Shown here: positions 8,908 through 18,274 of the stretch, piece by piece
Layout of the letters: each line of letters opens with the position of its first letter
Numbering within the stretch: position 1 is the stretch's first letter
Position numbers and translations under genes: made by a program
Assembly: GCF_030929605.1 (NCBI RefSeq)
Contig: NZ_JAVFVS010000007.1
Coordinates: forward strand, 91,367-155,366
Reading direction: 5' to 3'
Length of the DNA: 64,000 bases
From: Flavobacterium sp. LHD-80
Lineage (GTDB): Bacteria > Bacteroidota > Bacteroidia > Flavobacteriales > Flavobacteriaceae
Notes under the pieces: generated by a model
The model's input: the letters and a program-made list of their open reading frames with translations, nothing else
Told to the model about the DNA's origin: nothing
The model's database searches: none

Positions 8908-8944
8908 AAACCTAACAGGTTTAAAAACCTGTTAGGTTTCTTAG
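8908..8944 (+). terminator. Terminator after serS
   Basis: AAACCTAACAGGTTT (8908-8922) pairs almost perfectly with AACCTGTTAGGTTT (8926-8939) around a 3 nt loop; a T-rich tail follows. Confidence 0.75.
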
Positions 8945-8972
8945 TTTTAATAATGAGCATATATAAAATAAT

Positions 8973-9797
8973 ATGAGTGCAATTTTAAATTGGAATGTAG
9001 ATCCTGTAATCGTAATGATTACCGACAGTTTTCCTTTGAAATATTATGGAGCTCTTTTTGCGTCTGGACTTTTATTAGGCTATTATATTGTCAGAAATAT
9101 TTATAAAAAAGAAAATATTTCCATAGAAAACCTGGACAGTTTGTTGGTTTATGTAATTGTGGGAACAATTTTGGGCGCTCGATTGGGACATTGTTTTTTT
9201 TATGAGTATGAATATTTTCTGCAACATCCAATAGAAATACTTTTACCAATTCAAAAGATTGGTGGCGTTTATAAATTTGTTGGTTTTCAAGGTTTGGCAA
9301 GTCATGGCGGAACAATAGGTGTTTTAATTGCGATGATTTTATATTGCAGAAAATACAAAGTGAAGTTTTTATGGCTTTTGGACCGAATGGCGATTGGAGT
9401 TCCTGTTACAGGCGCTTTCATCAGATTTGGAAATTTTATGAATTCTGAAATTTATGGAAAACCTACTAATGGAAATTGGGGTGTCGTTTTTCAGAGAGAT
9501 GATTTAATTCCGAGACATCCAACGCAATTATACGAAGCATTTGCATATTTGTTGATTTTTGGAATTTTATTTTGGATGTATAAATCAGATAAAATAAAGC
9601 AAACAAACGGATTATTATTTGGAACTTTTTTGACGTTATTGTTTTTGGCTCGATTTATAATTGAATTTTTTAAGGAAAATCAGGAGTCTTTTGAAAATAG
9701 TATGATTATTAATATGGGGCAAATTTTAAGTATTCCTTTTATTTTAATTGGATTAACTTTGATTGTCTGGAAATCAAGAACTGAAATTAGAGGATAG
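8973..9797 (+). CDS. lgt: Prolipoprotein diacylglyceryl transferase
   Basis: An inner-membrane enzyme that moves a diacylglyceryl group from phosphatidylglycerol to the lipobox cysteine of prolipoproteins, the first step of lipoprotein maturation. 274 residues, about seven hydrophobic segments. Signature residues are present: SHGG (110-113), RFGNFMNSEIYG (151-162) and RHPTQLYE (181-188). Its many probable clients in this window include the lipoproteins at 2288, 6226, 6910, 22058, 31444 and 38101. The ATG at 8973 follows an AT-rich leader after the serS terminator. Confidence 0.97.
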   Translation: MSAILNWNVDPVIVMITDSFPLKYYGALFASGLLLGYYIVRNIYKKENISIENLDSLLVYVIVGTILGARLGHCFFYEYEYFLQHPIEILLPIQKIGGVYKFVGFQGLASHGGTIGVLIAMILYCRKYKVKFLWLLDRMAIGVPVTGAFIRFGNFMNSEIYGKPTNGNWGVVFQRDDLIPRHPTQLYEAFAYLLIFGILFWMYKSDKIKQTNGLLFGTFLTLLFLARFIIEFFKENQESFENSMIINMGQILSIPFILIGLTLIVWKSRTEIRG

Positions 9798-9908
9798 TTT
9801 TCAGTGTTCAGTGTTCAGTGTTCAGTCGCAGTATTCGGTCGCAGTGTAAAACTGCAAACTGCAAACTGCAAACTGCAAACTGCAAACTGAACACTGAACA
9901 CTGAAAAC
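9797..9908. repeat. 7-bp tandem repeats forming a 23-bp perfect inverted repeat
   Basis: Left arm 9797-9819 and right arm 9886-9908 are exact reverse complements. Both are tandem copies of a 7-bp word (TCAGTGT on the left, CACTGAA on the right). Between them runs another 7-bp array, ACTGCAA, repeated about five times (from 9851). The left arm starts within the final codons of lgt. It fills almost the whole gap to the TPR gene. Confidence 0.9.
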
Positions 9909-9928
9909 GTGACTAAAAAAACTGAAAT

Positions 9929-11710
9929 ATGAAAAACATCTTTATCTATATCGTTTTGCTATGGTCAAGTCTTACATTTTCTCAAAATGAGCAATTGGCT
10001 CAATATTACTTTGATAAAGGCGATTTCGAAAAAGCAAAAGTCAGTTATGAAGAGCTTTTGACAAGCGCGCCATCTAATACCCAATATTTTTTAAGATTAG
10101 TCGACTGTTATCAGCAATTACAGCAATATTCAGTAGCTGAAAAAGCGATTCAAGATCGTTATAATAAATACAAACAAGGCGTTTTTTTGGTAGAATTGGG
10201 ATACAATTATCAATTGCAAAAAAATGAATCAAAGGCCAGAAGTTTTTACGATCAGGCAATCGAAAAAATTAAAGCAAACCCAAATGATGTTTACGGAATT
10301 GGAAATTCATTCGAGAAAAAAGTATTGCTGGAATATGCCCTAAAAGCCTATCAAACTGCAATGCAAATTCAGCCGAATTACAATTTCAACTTCCAAATCG
10401 GAATGTTATACGGTCAATTGGGCAGAACCGATGAAATGATCGATCTTTTGTTGACAGAATCCTATAAAAATCCGCAGAATGCTAATTTAATTCAGACACA
10501 GTTATCGCGTTTCATGAATGGCGAAACAGATAATACGGCTTTTAAAGATGCCATGCGAAAAGCCTTGATTTTAAAAACGCAAAAAGATCAGGATGTTTTT
10601 TGGAATCATTATTTGAGTTGGTTTTACGTACAGCAAAAAGAGTTTGGAAAAGCTTTTATTCAGGAAAAAGCAATATATAAACGCGAGCCTGAATCGCTTT
10701 CAAGTATTGTCAATTTGAGTCAGTTTGCATTGAAGGAAGATGATACTGAAACTGCTGCAGAAATTCTGAATTTCATTCTTTTAAATACCAAAGATTTAGA
10801 TTTGTTGATTCAGACGAATTACTATTTGATGGAAATCAAAATAGAAAAAGCACAGGAAAAAGATTATCCTGCAATTGATGCTGAGTTACAGCAATTACTG
10901 ACAACTTACGAAGTAACTCCTTTTACCTTATCTTTGCAATTGATTAAAGCGCATTTTGCAGCTTTTAATTTAAAAAACCCAGAAGAAGGCATTGCGATTG
11001 TTAAGCACGCTTTAGAGCTAAATTTGAACGATTATCAGGAAGCTGATGCCAAAATGGAATTGGGAGATATTTTGCTTTTGCAGGAAAAATTCAATCAGGC
11101 GCTTATTTATTATTCGCAGATTCAATTGGATTTAAAGAATGATGTAATGGCGCACGAAGCCAGTTTAAAAGCAGCAAAAACGAGTTATTACAAAACCGAT
11201 TTTGAGTGGGCTTTAAAGCAGTTCAAAGAATTGAAATCGGCAAACACGCAATTGATTGCAAATGATGCTCTTGAGTATTTTTTACTGATTAATGATAATA
11301 CAGTCGCCGATTTGACACAAACGGCGTTAAAACAGTTTGCCAAAGGTGATTTTTTAATTTATCAGAATAAAAAACAAGAAGCCATTACACAATTTCAGAA
11401 CATTCTGAAAACCTATAAAGGCCAGGAAATTGAAGCTGTTACAATGTTGCGTTTAGGTAAAATATATGAAAGCCAGAAAGATTTTAATTCGGCTTTAAGC
11501 CAATACCAGCAGATAATTGACAATCATAGTGACGGAATTTACGTTGATGAAGCATTGTTCTTCTCTGCAGAAATTTACAACGATGAATTGCACGATATAG
11601 AAAAAGCAAAGCCTTTGTATGAAAAGGTAATTTTTAACCATCAAGACAGTATTTACTTTGTTGATGCCAGAAAAAAATACCGAGAATTAAGAGGAGATAA
11701 GAATTTATAA
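9929..11710 (+). CDS. Secreted tetratricopeptide-repeat protein
   Basis: 593 residues. Signal peptide MKNIFIYIVLLWSSLTFSQ, then helical repeats throughout with TPR spacing (for example YYFDKGDFEKAKVSYEELL at ~26-44, and near the end LGKIYESQKDFNSALSQYQQII and AEIYNDELHDIEKAKPLYEKV). About ten or more repeats; no enzymatic domain. Such proteins serve as periplasmic scaffolds; the partner cannot be told from the sequence. It lies between the lgt-side repeat island and the DUF4286 gene. Confidence 0.85.
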   Translation: MKNIFIYIVLLWSSLTFSQNEQLAQYYFDKGDFEKAKVSYEELLTSAPSNTQYFLRLVDCYQQLQQYSVAEKAIQDRYNKYKQGVFLVELGYNYQLQKNESKARSFYDQAIEKIKANPNDVYGIGNSFEKKVLLEYALKAYQTAMQIQPNYNFNFQIGMLYGQLGRTDEMIDLLLTESYKNPQNANLIQTQLSRFMNGETDNTAFKDAMRKALILKTQKDQDVFWNHYLSWFYVQQKEFGKAFIQEKAIYKREPESLSSIVNLSQFALKEDDTETAAEILNFILLNTKDLDLLIQTNYYLMEIKIEKAQEKDYPAIDAELQQLLTTYEVTPFTLSLQLIKAHFAAFNLKNPEEGIAIVKHALELNLNDYQEADAKMELGDILLLQEKFNQALIYYSQIQLDLKNDVMAHEASLKAAKTSYYKTDFEWALKQFKELKSANTQLIANDALEYFLLINDNTVADLTQTALKQFAKGDFLIYQNKKQEAITQFQNILKTYKGQEIEAVTMLRLGKIYESQKDFNSALSQYQQIIDNHSDGIYVDEALFFSAEIYNDELHDIEKAKPLYEKVIFNHQDSIYFVDARKKYRELRGDKNL

Positions 11711-11858
11711 TTTGGTTTAATCGGTTAATCGTTTAACTGTGTAATCGAATAAAAGATTTAAAAAAGAATTAGTAATATGAAGATTTGCATAAGATTTTAA
11801 GAATCAAAAGTAAAAAACTTAGCCTCTTAGAACCTTAGTATCTCAGAACCTTTAAAAA
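11711..11858. repeat. Word-repeat islands before the DUF4286 gene
   Basis: Two patches: 'ggtTAATCGtTTAAC' words at 11714-11750 and CTTAGxxx words at 11815-11853 (ACTTAGCCTCTTAGAACC and on). The second belongs to the family also seen at 23003-23131 and 23218-23260. No ORF of note. Confidence 0.6.
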
Positions 11859-11859
11859 A

Positions 11860-12171
11860 ATGATTATTTACAATATAACTACCAATATACACGAAAGCGT
11901 TCACGACCAATGGTTGAAATGGATGCAGGAAAAACATATTCCAGAAATTCTGGCAACAGAAAAATTTTCATCGGCACGAATTGTGAAAGTTTTGGTTGAA
12001 GAAGAAATGGGAGGAATTACGTATTCGGTTCAATATACAACAGACAGTAAAGATACTCTTGAAAAATATTATCTTGAAGATCAGCCAAAATTCGACAGAG
12101 AAGCACTGGAATTATTTGCAGATAAAATGCTTTCTTTTAGAACCGAATTGGAAGTTATTTCAGAACATTAA
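11860..12171 (+). CDS. DUF4286 family protein
   Basis: 103 residues, a compact ferredoxin-like protein. It opens MIIYNITTNIHESVHDQWLKWM and has HIPEIL and an FADKMLSFRTEL ending, the pattern of the DUF4286 family found across Bacteroidota, often near rsmA or TPR genes. Function unknown; the fold is reminiscent of small monooxygenase-like or dimeric alpha-beta proteins. It sits between the TPR gene and rsmA, separated from each by repeat-filled gaps. Confidence 0.8.
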   Translation: MIIYNITTNIHESVHDQWLKWMQEKHIPEILATEKFSSARIVKVLVEEEMGGITYSVQYTTDSKDTLEKYYLEDQPKFDREALELFADKMLSFRTELEVISEH

Positions 12172-12174
12172 TTA

Positions 12175-12335
12175 GTTCTCAGTCTCAGTCTCGGTTTTCA
12201 GTTTTCATAAAACAGAATTGCCCGTAGATTTGGCTGATTAAACAGATTTGCACAGATTTATTGATTTAGAATTAGTGTCAATTTGTGAAATTCGTGGCAA
12301 AAGAATATAAAGCTTTGTGACTTTGAGTCTTTATG
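12175..12335. repeat. Word-repeat patches between the DUF4286 gene and rsmA
   Basis: CTCAGTCTCAGTCTCGG at 12178-12194, then patches of GATTTGGCTGATTAAACAGATTTGCACAG-like and GTGACTTTGAGTCTTTATG-like words. These mix the families seen at 9797 and 24518. Nothing coding. Confidence 0.5.
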
Positions 12336-12355
12336 ACAAAAAAAGTGAAATAAGC

Positions 12356-12387
12356 TTTGACCCGTAGCATCAAAAAGAATACTTTTG
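12356..12387 (+). promoter_or_regulatory. rsmA promoter
   Basis: TTTG at 12356-12359, a 20 bp spacer, then TACTTTTG at 12380-12387, a perfect Bacteroidota -33/-7 pair. A TTG that could extend the rsmA frame (12385) lies inside the -7 box, which rules it out as a start. Confidence 0.7.
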
Positions 12388-12414
12388 CGCCCTCGTGGCA
12401 AAACAAGTAAGAAA

Positions 12415-13200
12415 ATGGAAAAAGTAAAAGCCAAAAAACATTTAGGACAGCATTTCCTTAAAGACGAAAGCATCGCAAAAGCAATTGCCGATACTTTGAC
12501 TTTTAAGGGATATGATGAGGTGCTTGAAATAGGGCCAGGGATGGGTGTGCTTACTAAATATTTACTTGACAAGCCTGTTCATACACGAGTGATCGAAATT
12601 GATACAGAATCTGTTGCGTATCTAGATGCGAATTACCCAAAATTAAAAGACAATATCATTTCAGAAGACTTTCTGAAATACAATATAAATCAGATTTACG
12701 AAAACAAACAGTTTGCTATAATTGGCAATTTCCCATATAATATTTCTTCTCAAATTGTTTTTAGAACGCTTGAGTTTAGAGATCAAATTCCTGAATTTTC
12801 AGGAATGTTTCAAAAGGAAGTTGCAGAGCGAATCTGTGAAAAAAAAGGATCAAAAACCTACGGAATCTTGTCTGTGCTGGCACAGGCTTTCTATGATACT
12901 GAGTATTTGTTTACTGTAAGCGAAAATGTTTTTATTCCTCCGCCCAAGGTCAAGTCGGGTGTGATGAAAATGACCCGAAAGGAAGATTATAGTCTTCCTT
13001 GTGGTGAAAAGTTATTTTTTACGGTTGTAAAAACGGCTTTTCAACAAAGACGAAAAACATTACGTAACAGTTTGAAAACATTAAATTTATCAGATAATTT
13101 GCGAGAAGACACTATCTTTGATAAACGTCCTGAGCAGCTTAGCGTTGACGAATTTATTGTTTTGACTCAAAAAATAGAAGCCGATGGAGTTCAAAGTTAG
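12415..13200 (+). CDS. rsmA: 16S rRNA dimethyladenosine transferase
   Basis: KsgA/RsmA uses S-adenosylmethionine to dimethylate two adjacent adenines near the 3' end of 16S rRNA during 30S assembly. 261 residues from the ATG at 12415 ([15 protein letters not shown], the standard family opening). SAM loop [14 protein letters not shown], catalytic NFPYNIS (in place of the usual NLPYN), and PPPKVKSG near the C-terminus. The 30-bp upstream extension from a TTG is excluded because that TTG lies in the promoter. Its last 17 bases overlap mgtE, implying coupled translation. Confidence 0.96.
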   Translation: MEKVKAKKHLGQHFLKDESIAKAIADTLTFKGYDEVLEIGPGMGVLTKYLLDKPVHTRVIEIDTESVAYLDANYPKLKDNIISEDFLKYNINQIYENKQFAIIGNFPYNISSQIVFRTLEFRDQIPEFSGMFQKEVAERICEKKGSKTYGILSVLAQAFYDTEYLFTVSENVFIPPPKVKSGVMKMTRKEDYSLPCGEKLFFTVVKTAFQQRRKTLRNSLKTLNLSDNLREDTIFDKRPEQLSVDEFIVLTQKIEADGVQS

Positions 13201-14533
13201 CAAAGAATTTATCCAACAACTAGAGGAACATATCGTTAAGAAAAATGACAACGAACTTGAAATTTTACTTAATGATCTTCACCATGCTGATATCGCCGAA
13301 ATTCTTGAAGAATTAGATTTTGATGAAGCAACCTACATTTTTAAAGTTTTAGATAGTGACAAAACAGCCGAAATTCTTCTTGAATTAGAAGAAGATCTGC
13401 GTGAAAATATCTTAAGCCGACTTTCACCAAAAGAAATTGCAGAAGAGCTTGATGAGCTTGAAACAAATGATGCTGCCGATATCATCGCGGAACTTTCGCA
13501 GGACATCAAAGCAGAAGTTATCTCGGAGTTAGTCGATGTTGAACACGCAAAAGATATCGTCGAATTACTACGTTACGATGAAAACACGGCGGGTGGTTTG
13601 ATGGGTAAAGAGCTTGTAAAAGTCAATGAAAATTGGAATGTTTTGACCTGCGTAAAAGAAATGCGAATTCAGGCAGAGAATGTTTCCAGAGTACATTCGA
13701 TTTATGTTGTTGATGATGAAAATCGTTTAAAAGGCAGATTATCTCTTAAAGATTTATTGACAACTTCTACCAAAACGCAAATTGGAGATATTTATATCCG
13801 AAAGCTAAATTTTGTAAACGTTGATACCGAAGATGTTGAGGTCGCTCGTATCATGCAGAAATACGATTTGGAGGCAATTCCAGTTGTAGATGAACTTGGA
13901 CGATTGGTCGGAAGAATTACAATTGATGATATCGTAGACGTGATCAAAGATGAAGCCGATAAAGATTACCAATTAGCAGCCGGTATTACGCAAGATATTG
14001 AAAGTAATGACAGTGTTTTGGAGTTAACAAAAGCACGTTTGCCTTGGCTTTTAATCGGAATGGTAATTGAGATTGTCGCGTCATTTGTGTTGAAAGATAA
14101 CGAAAGCGCTTTCCAAAAATATTCAACCTTAATTATTTTCGTGCCTCTTTTATCAGCAACGGCTGGAAATATTGGAGTTCAGGCTTCGGCAATCGTAGTT
14201 CAAGGTTTGGCAAATGGAACTTTGAAAGAATTCAGTCGCAGTTATTTTAGCAAAGAACTTACCGTTTCAATGATTTCTGGAAGCATTATTTCATTGCTTC
14301 TTTTAGGATATCATTCGGTTATGTATCAACAATATTTGGTCGGAATGGCAATTTCGATCTCTATGATTGTTGTGATTTTGTTTGCCGCAACTTTAGGGAC
14401 ATTGGTACCGCTTTTTCTTCATAAAAATAAAATCGATCCGGCAATTGCAACGGGTCCATTTATTACTACAACTAATGATGTATTCGGAATTATGCTCTAT
14501 TTTGGAGTTGCCAAAATGATTCTTGGGTTTTAG
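13184..14533 (+). CDS. mgtE: MgtE-family magnesium transporter
   Basis: An inner-membrane Mg2+ channel/transporter gated by cytosolic Mg2+. 449 residues in the standard order: acidic helical N domain (~1-130), two CBS domains (~130-255), then five transmembrane helices from ~285. Pore signatures [20 protein letters not shown] and [16 protein letters not shown] are present. The start ATG (GCCG-ATG-GAG) lies 17 bp inside the rsmA frame. An rsmA-mgtE pairing is an unusual functional mix but the overlap shows a shared transcript. Confidence 0.96.
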   Translation: MEFKVSKEFIQQLEEHIVKKNDNELEILLNDLHHADIAEILEELDFDEATYIFKVLDSDKTAEILLELEEDLRENILSRLSPKEIAEELDELETNDAADIIAELSQDIKAEVISELVDVEHAKDIVELLRYDENTAGGLMGKELVKVNENWNVLTCVKEMRIQAENVSRVHSIYVVDDENRLKGRLSLKDLLTTSTKTQIGDIYIRKLNFVNVDTEDVEVARIMQKYDLEAIPVVDELGRLVGRITIDDIVDVIKDEADKDYQLAAGITQDIESNDSVLELTKARLPWLLIGMVIEIVASFVLKDNESAFQKYSTLIIFVPLLSATAGNIGVQASAIVVQGLANGTLKEFSRSYFSKELTVSMISGSIISLLLLGYHSVMYQQYLVGMAISISMIVVILFAATLGTLVPLFLHKNKIDPAIATGPFITTTNDVFGIMLYFGVAKMILGF

Positions 14534-14645
14534 ATTTTTGGCACAAATTAATAGATTGGAGTGATTTAAAATCTTTAAATTCTATGTAATTTGCAATCTG
14601 AAGAATTAGGTGTTAATCAGCCAGAAATAAATTAAAACCAAGCAG

Positions 14646-15431
14646 ATGAAAGTACACATTATTGGAGGAGGAAACCTTGGCGTTTCTATTGCCTTGGGAA
14701 TTGCTAAATTTTCAAAAAACAATCAAGTTACAGTTACAAGAAGAAACACTGCAAGTATTCAGTATTTGTCTGAATACGGAATTACGGTGTCTAACGATAA
14801 TAAACACAATATTCAGGAAGCAGATGTTGTAATTTTGACTATAAAGCCTTATCAGGTTGATACGGTTTTGGCTGAAATTTTGCCTGTAATTAAAGATAAA
14901 ACAATCGCTTCTGCAGTAAGTGGATTGTCGTTGGATATGCTTCAGGAGAAAACTAATAATGAATATCCGGTTGTGCGTATTATGCCAAATATTGCTGCGC
15001 AATTTGGAGAATCGGCAACTTGTATTTCTTTTCCTGAAACAGATCGTGAAGAGGCGATGCCAATTGTAGATTTGTTCCAAGATTTGGGGACTGCTCCAGT
15101 TATCGATGAAAAATTGATGGATGCGGCAACGGTTTTGGGCGCCTGCGGAACGGCATATGCATTACGTTACATTCGTGCATCTATGCAAGCCGGAATCGAA
15201 ATAGGATTTGATTCCAGTACAGCTTTGGCAATTGCCGCACAAACAGCAAAAGGAGCTGCAAAAATGTTATTAGAGGAAAAAGTGCACCCAGAACAATTAA
15301 TCGACCGTGTAACAACGCCTCAAGGCTGTACAATTGTTGGTTTGAATGAAATGGAACACAACGGCTTTAGTTCGTCTCTGATAAAAGGAATCAAAACTTC
15401 TTTGAAACAGATAAAAGGTTTACTGAAATAA
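14646..15431 (+). CDS. proC: Pyrroline-5-carboxylate reductase
   Basis: Last step of proline synthesis: NAD(P)H reduction of pyrroline-5-carboxylate in the cytosol. 261 residues. Rossmann loop HIIGGGNLG (4-12), a substrate-binding helical half with GACGTAYALRY (about 172-182), and the C-terminal signature VTTPQGCTIVGL. Length is normal. Preceded by a 112 bp gap and followed by a terminator hairpin. Confidence 0.95.
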   Translation: MKVHIIGGGNLGVSIALGIAKFSKNNQVTVTRRNTASIQYLSEYGITVSNDNKHNIQEADVVILTIKPYQVDTVLAEILPVIKDKTIASAVSGLSLDMLQEKTNNEYPVVRIMPNIAAQFGESATCISFPETDREEAMPIVDLFQDLGTAPVIDEKLMDAATVLGACGTAYALRYIRASMQAGIEIGFDSSTALAIAAQTAKGAAKMLLEEKVHPEQLIDRVTTPQGCTIVGLNEMEHNGFSSSLIKGIKTSLKQIKGLLK

Positions 15432-15452
15432 AATAACAATATTTAAATACTC

Positions 15453-15500
15453 AAATTCCAAATTCCAATACTTTAGTTGGGGTTTGGAATTTTTTATTTT
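15453..15500 (+). terminator. Terminator after proC
   Basis: AAATTCCAAA (15453-15462) pairs with TTTGGAATTT (15483-15492), followed by a T-rich run. Confidence 0.65.
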
Positions 15501-15518
15501 TGAGAGTTGAGCCCTGTA

Positions 15519-15545
15519 TGTCATTCCGAGGAACGAGGAATGACA
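15519..15545. repeat. REP-like palindrome
   Basis: TGTCATTCC (15519-15527) and GGAATGACA (15537-15545) enclose GAGGAACGA. 'TCATTCCGAGGAACGAGGAATGA'-type palindromes are dispersed repeats in many bacterial genomes. One copy in this window. Confidence 0.6.
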
Positions 15546-15570
15546 ATATTGCGGGTAATTGGAGCTTTTT

Positions 15571-15870
15571 CTAAGCAAAAACCTCAAAATGCTCTACCTT
15601 TTCTTCAAATTCTAAAAGAAACTGTTCATCTTCGGGATAATACTTTGCTTTTTCAAAATCTTCTCCAGCGAAATTCTTGATTACTTCTAGGTTTTCCCAA
15701 TACGTTATAAGCGTAAAATGCCCTTCGTTGTTTTTGATGTTTCTTAAAAAGGAAAGTTTCACAAATCCCTGTGTTTTTTCATAATCAGGAATGGCAGTTT
15801 TGATCATAAATTCGGTGTAAACTTCATAATCTTCAACTTTTGTTTTTCCGTGCCAGATTCTTGCGATCAT
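15571..15870 (-). CDS. Antibiotic-biosynthesis-monooxygenase (ABM) domain protein
   Basis: A 99-residue single-domain protein of the dimeric alpha/beta-barrel (ABM) fold: MIARIWHGKT opening, then QGFVKLSFLRN and HFTLITYWENLEVIKNFAG. Members range from quinol monooxygenases to haem-degrading enzymes, often acting as stress or housekeeping enzymes. No residue here fixes the substrate. Its ATG overlaps the nhaA stop codon by 4 nt (ATGA), so the two genes form one translationally coupled unit. Confidence 0.8.
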   Translation of the reverse strand: MIARIWHGKTKVEDYEVYTEFMIKTAIPDYEKTQGFVKLSFLRNIKNNEGHFTLITYWENLEVIKNFAGEDFEKAKYYPEDEQFLLEFEEKVEHFEVFA

Positions 15871-17018
15871 AATCTTGAATTTAATTTCTTGTTCAAAGTG
15901 TATTTTAAAAATACGAATCCAAAAAATCCCGAAAGCAACGACGCAATTAAAATAGCAATTTTAGAAAAAACAATTGTTTCAGGATCTTTAAAGGCTAAAA
16001 TGGTAATAAAAATGGACATTGTAAAACCAATTCCGCCTAGCATTCCGGCTCCTAAAAGATGTGACCATTTTAAGTTTTTTGGCAACGCACATAATCCGGC
16101 TGTTACTCCAATAGAAGAAAATAGAACAATTCCGAGCGGTTTTCCAATAACTAATCCAAGGATTATTCCAAAGGTGTTTGGATGATTTAATCCTTCGTGC
16201 CAATCGTTTGTTATCGCAATACAAGTATTTGCAATGGCAAACAAAGGCAATATGATAAAAGCAACAGGTTTATGTAGAAAATGCTGCAGTTTATAAGAAG
16301 ATGAATTTTCGCTGCCATCTCCAAACGGAATTACAAACGCTAAAATAACACCCGTAATTGTTGCATGCACTCCAGAATTCAGCATAAAATACCACATTAC
16401 TATGCCGCCAATTAAATACGGAATAATATTGTTGACTTTCATTCGATTCAGAATAAAAAGAAAACCCCAAATTGCTAAAGCGATTGCAAGATTTACAAAG
16501 GCAATTGATTTGGTGTAAAAAACGGCAATAACAATTATAGCACCCAAATCATCGATCACGGCGAGAGCGGTTAAAAATACCTTTAGTGATGGTGAAACTT
16601 TTTTTCCTAATAGAGATAAAATCCCGATTGCAAAAGCAATATCGGTCGCCATTGGAATTCCTGCTCCGTTTTGAGTTGCGGTACCAAAATTTAAAGCCAG
16701 AAAAATCGCGGCAGGAACCAGCATACCTCCAAGAGCAGCCATAATTGGCAATGAAGCATTTTTTATGTTGGATAATTCTCCGTGATAAATTTCACGTTCT
16801 AATTCTAAACCAATTAAAAGAAAAAAAATGGTCATTAAACCGTCATTAATCCAATGCGTAATAGAATGTCCTCCCAAATCTTTTTCCCAAAAAGCAACAT
16901 ATTCTGTGGCATAAGCTGAATTTGCTAAGTACAACGAACATATTGTTACAAATAGTAAAAGCAGCCCTCCAGATTTTTCGTTATTGAAGAAAGAATTAAA
17001 AGTCACGGTTAATTTCAT
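15867..17018 (-). CDS. nhaA: Na+/H+ antiporter NhaA
   Basis: An inner-membrane electrogenic antiporter exporting Na+ for H+, used for pH and salt homeostasis. 383 residues with 11-12 transmembrane segments. The key acidic residues are visible: MATDIAFAIG (the Asp of the first unwound helix) and ALAVIDDLGAIIV (the Asp-Asp pair that binds Na+). A -7 box on the minus strand (TAACTTTG, 17077-17084) lies about 60 bp upstream. First gene of a two-gene unit with the ABM gene. Confidence 0.96.
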   Translation of the reverse strand: MKLTVTFNSFFNNEKSGGLLLLFVTICSLYLANSAYATEYVAFWEKDLGGHSITHWINDGLMTIFFLLIGLELEREIYHGELSNIKNASLPIMAALGGMLVPAAIFLALNFGTATQNGAGIPMATDIAFAIGILSLLGKKVSPSLKVFLTALAVIDDLGAIIVIAVFYTKSIAFVNLAIALAIWGFLFILNRMKVNNIIPYLIGGIVMWYFMLNSGVHATITGVILAFVIPFGDGSENSSSYKLQHFLHKPVAFIILPLFAIANTCIAITNDWHEGLNHPNTFGIILGLVIGKPLGIVLFSSIGVTAGLCALPKNLKWSHLLGAGMLGGIGFTMSIFITILAFKDPETIVFSKIAILIASLLSGFFGFVFLKYTLNKKLNSRL

Positions 17019-17102
17019 TTGAGAAAAGGTTTTGAAGATTTAAAAGGGAAGGAATTTCTTCGAAGGCTTGTATCTTCAAAGTTAAAGAAATTCTGACCAA
17101 TA

Positions 17103-17140
17103 AAAAAACTTTGCGATTCTGCGACTTTACGAGATTAAAT
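17103..17140. repeat. Short word-repeat patch
   Basis: AACTTTGCGATTCTGCGACTT-type words, same family as the inner arm of the 24302-24592 palindrome. It lies between the divergent nhaA and dehydrogenase genes, next to the dehydrogenase -7 box TATTTTTG (17147-17154). Confidence 0.5.
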
Positions 17141-17176
17141 TAACCGTATTTTTGCTTTAGATAAAATTCAACAATA

Positions 17177-18136
17177 ATGAGCATAAAAATTCTTCACATA
17201 GACAGCAATAATCCTATTTTATGGAATCAATTAGAAGAAGCGGGTTTTGAAAATCATGCCGATTTTAAATCTTCGAAAGAAGAAATCGAAGCTAAAATTA
17301 AAGATTATAACGGAATTGTAATTCGAAGCCGATTCAAGATTGACAAGACTTTTTTAGATAATGCAACTAACTTGCAATTTATTGCCAGAGTGGGCGCAGG
17401 CCTTGAAAGTATTGATTGTGATTATGCTGAAACGAAAGGAATTCACTTAATCGCGGCTCCAGAAGGAAATCGAAATGCAGTTGCAGAACATTCGCTTGGC
17501 GTAATTTTATCGCTTTTTAATAATTTAAATCAGGCCGACGCCGAGATCAAAGCGGGACATTGGAATCGTGAAAGCAATCGCGGTCATGAATTAGACGGGA
17601 AAACGGTTGGGATCATTGGATACGGAAATATGGGGAAAGCTTTCGCCAAAAAACTTCGTGGTTTTGAAACCGAAGTTTTGTTTTATGATATTTTGGAAAA
17701 TATTGGAGATGAAAATGCAAAACAAGTTTCATTGCAGGAACTTCAAAAAAGAGCTGATGTTTTGAGTCTTCATTTGCCTTGGACGCCAGAAACAGACAAA
17801 ATGGTTGACGCAAATTTTATAAACGCATTTTCGAAGCCATTTTGGATTATAAATACTTCGCGTGGCAAAAATATCGTGACAGCAGATTTAGTTGAAGCTA
17901 TGAAGTCTAAAAAGGTCTTAGGTGCAGGTTTGGATGTTTTGGAGTACGAGAAATTATCTTTTGAAACACTCTTCCAGGATAAAAATACACCAGAAGCCTT
18001 TCAATATTTGCTGGAAGCCAAAAACGTTTTACTAACGCCACATATCGCAGGATGGACTTTTGAAAGCCATGAACGTTTGGCTCAGGTAATTGTCGATAAG
18101 ATCAAGAAGGTTTATTCAAAACCTACAAGGGCATAG
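17177..18136 (+). CDS. D-2-hydroxyacid dehydrogenase (phosphoglycerate-dehydrogenase-like)
   Basis: An NAD-dependent 2-hydroxyacid dehydrogenase, 319 residues. Family features in order: substrate-side RSRFKID and RVGAGLESID, NAD loop GIIGYGNMG (about 145-153), catalytic Arg in INTSRG, Glu in GLDVLEYE and His in LTPHIAGWT. No ACT domain, so if it is the serine-pathway enzyme it is the short, unregulated form common in Bacteroidota. Its exact substrate cannot be fixed from the sequence. A perfect -7 box sits 22 bp upstream of the ATG. Confidence 0.88.
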   Translation: MSIKILHIDSNNPILWNQLEEAGFENHADFKSSKEEIEAKIKDYNGIVIRSRFKIDKTFLDNATNLQFIARVGAGLESIDCDYAETKGIHLIAAPEGNRNAVAEHSLGVILSLFNNLNQADAEIKAGHWNRESNRGHELDGKTVGIIGYGNMGKAFAKKLRGFETEVLFYDILENIGDENAKQVSLQELQKRADVLSLHLPWTPETDKMVDANFINAFSKPFWIINTSRGKNIVTADLVEAMKSKKVLGAGLDVLEYEKLSFETLFQDKNTPEAFQYLLEAKNVLLTPHIAGWTFESHERLAQVIVDKIKKVYSKPTRA

Positions 18137-18194
18137 TTTTTAAGGTCAGCACTTTATTATATTGTTAAGGTGATTTTGCGATAAGTATTTTCTG

Positions 18195-18202
18195 TAAATT
18201 TG
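18195..18202 (+). promoter_or_regulatory. Probable promoter -7 box of the TM2 gene
   Basis: TAAATTTG, a perfect -7 match. TTTG lies at 18175-18178 with a short 16 bp spacer. It would produce a leader of about 120 nt containing the hairpin at 18238-18270 and the motif at 18275-18304. Confidence 0.5.
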
Positions 18203-18237
18203 ACATCTCTGATTAGTTTTTAAAGTTATTTTTCTTT

Positions 18238-18270
18238 AATATTGTTACTGCATTTTTAACAATATTTTTG
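18238..18270 (+). terminator. Terminator-like hairpin in the TM2 gene leader
   Basis: AATATTGTTA (18238-18247) pairs perfectly with TAACAATATT (18257-18266) around a 9 nt loop, followed by TTT. It lies 8 nt before the shared leader motif, in the position of an attenuator. It could also be an unrelated AT-rich hairpin. Confidence 0.5.
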
Positions 18271-18274
18271 AAAA

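Noticed and set aside
12385..12414. TTG start extending RsmA by 10 residues
   Set aside because: The TTG is inside the rsmA -7 box, and family members begin at the [14 protein letters not shown] equivalent.
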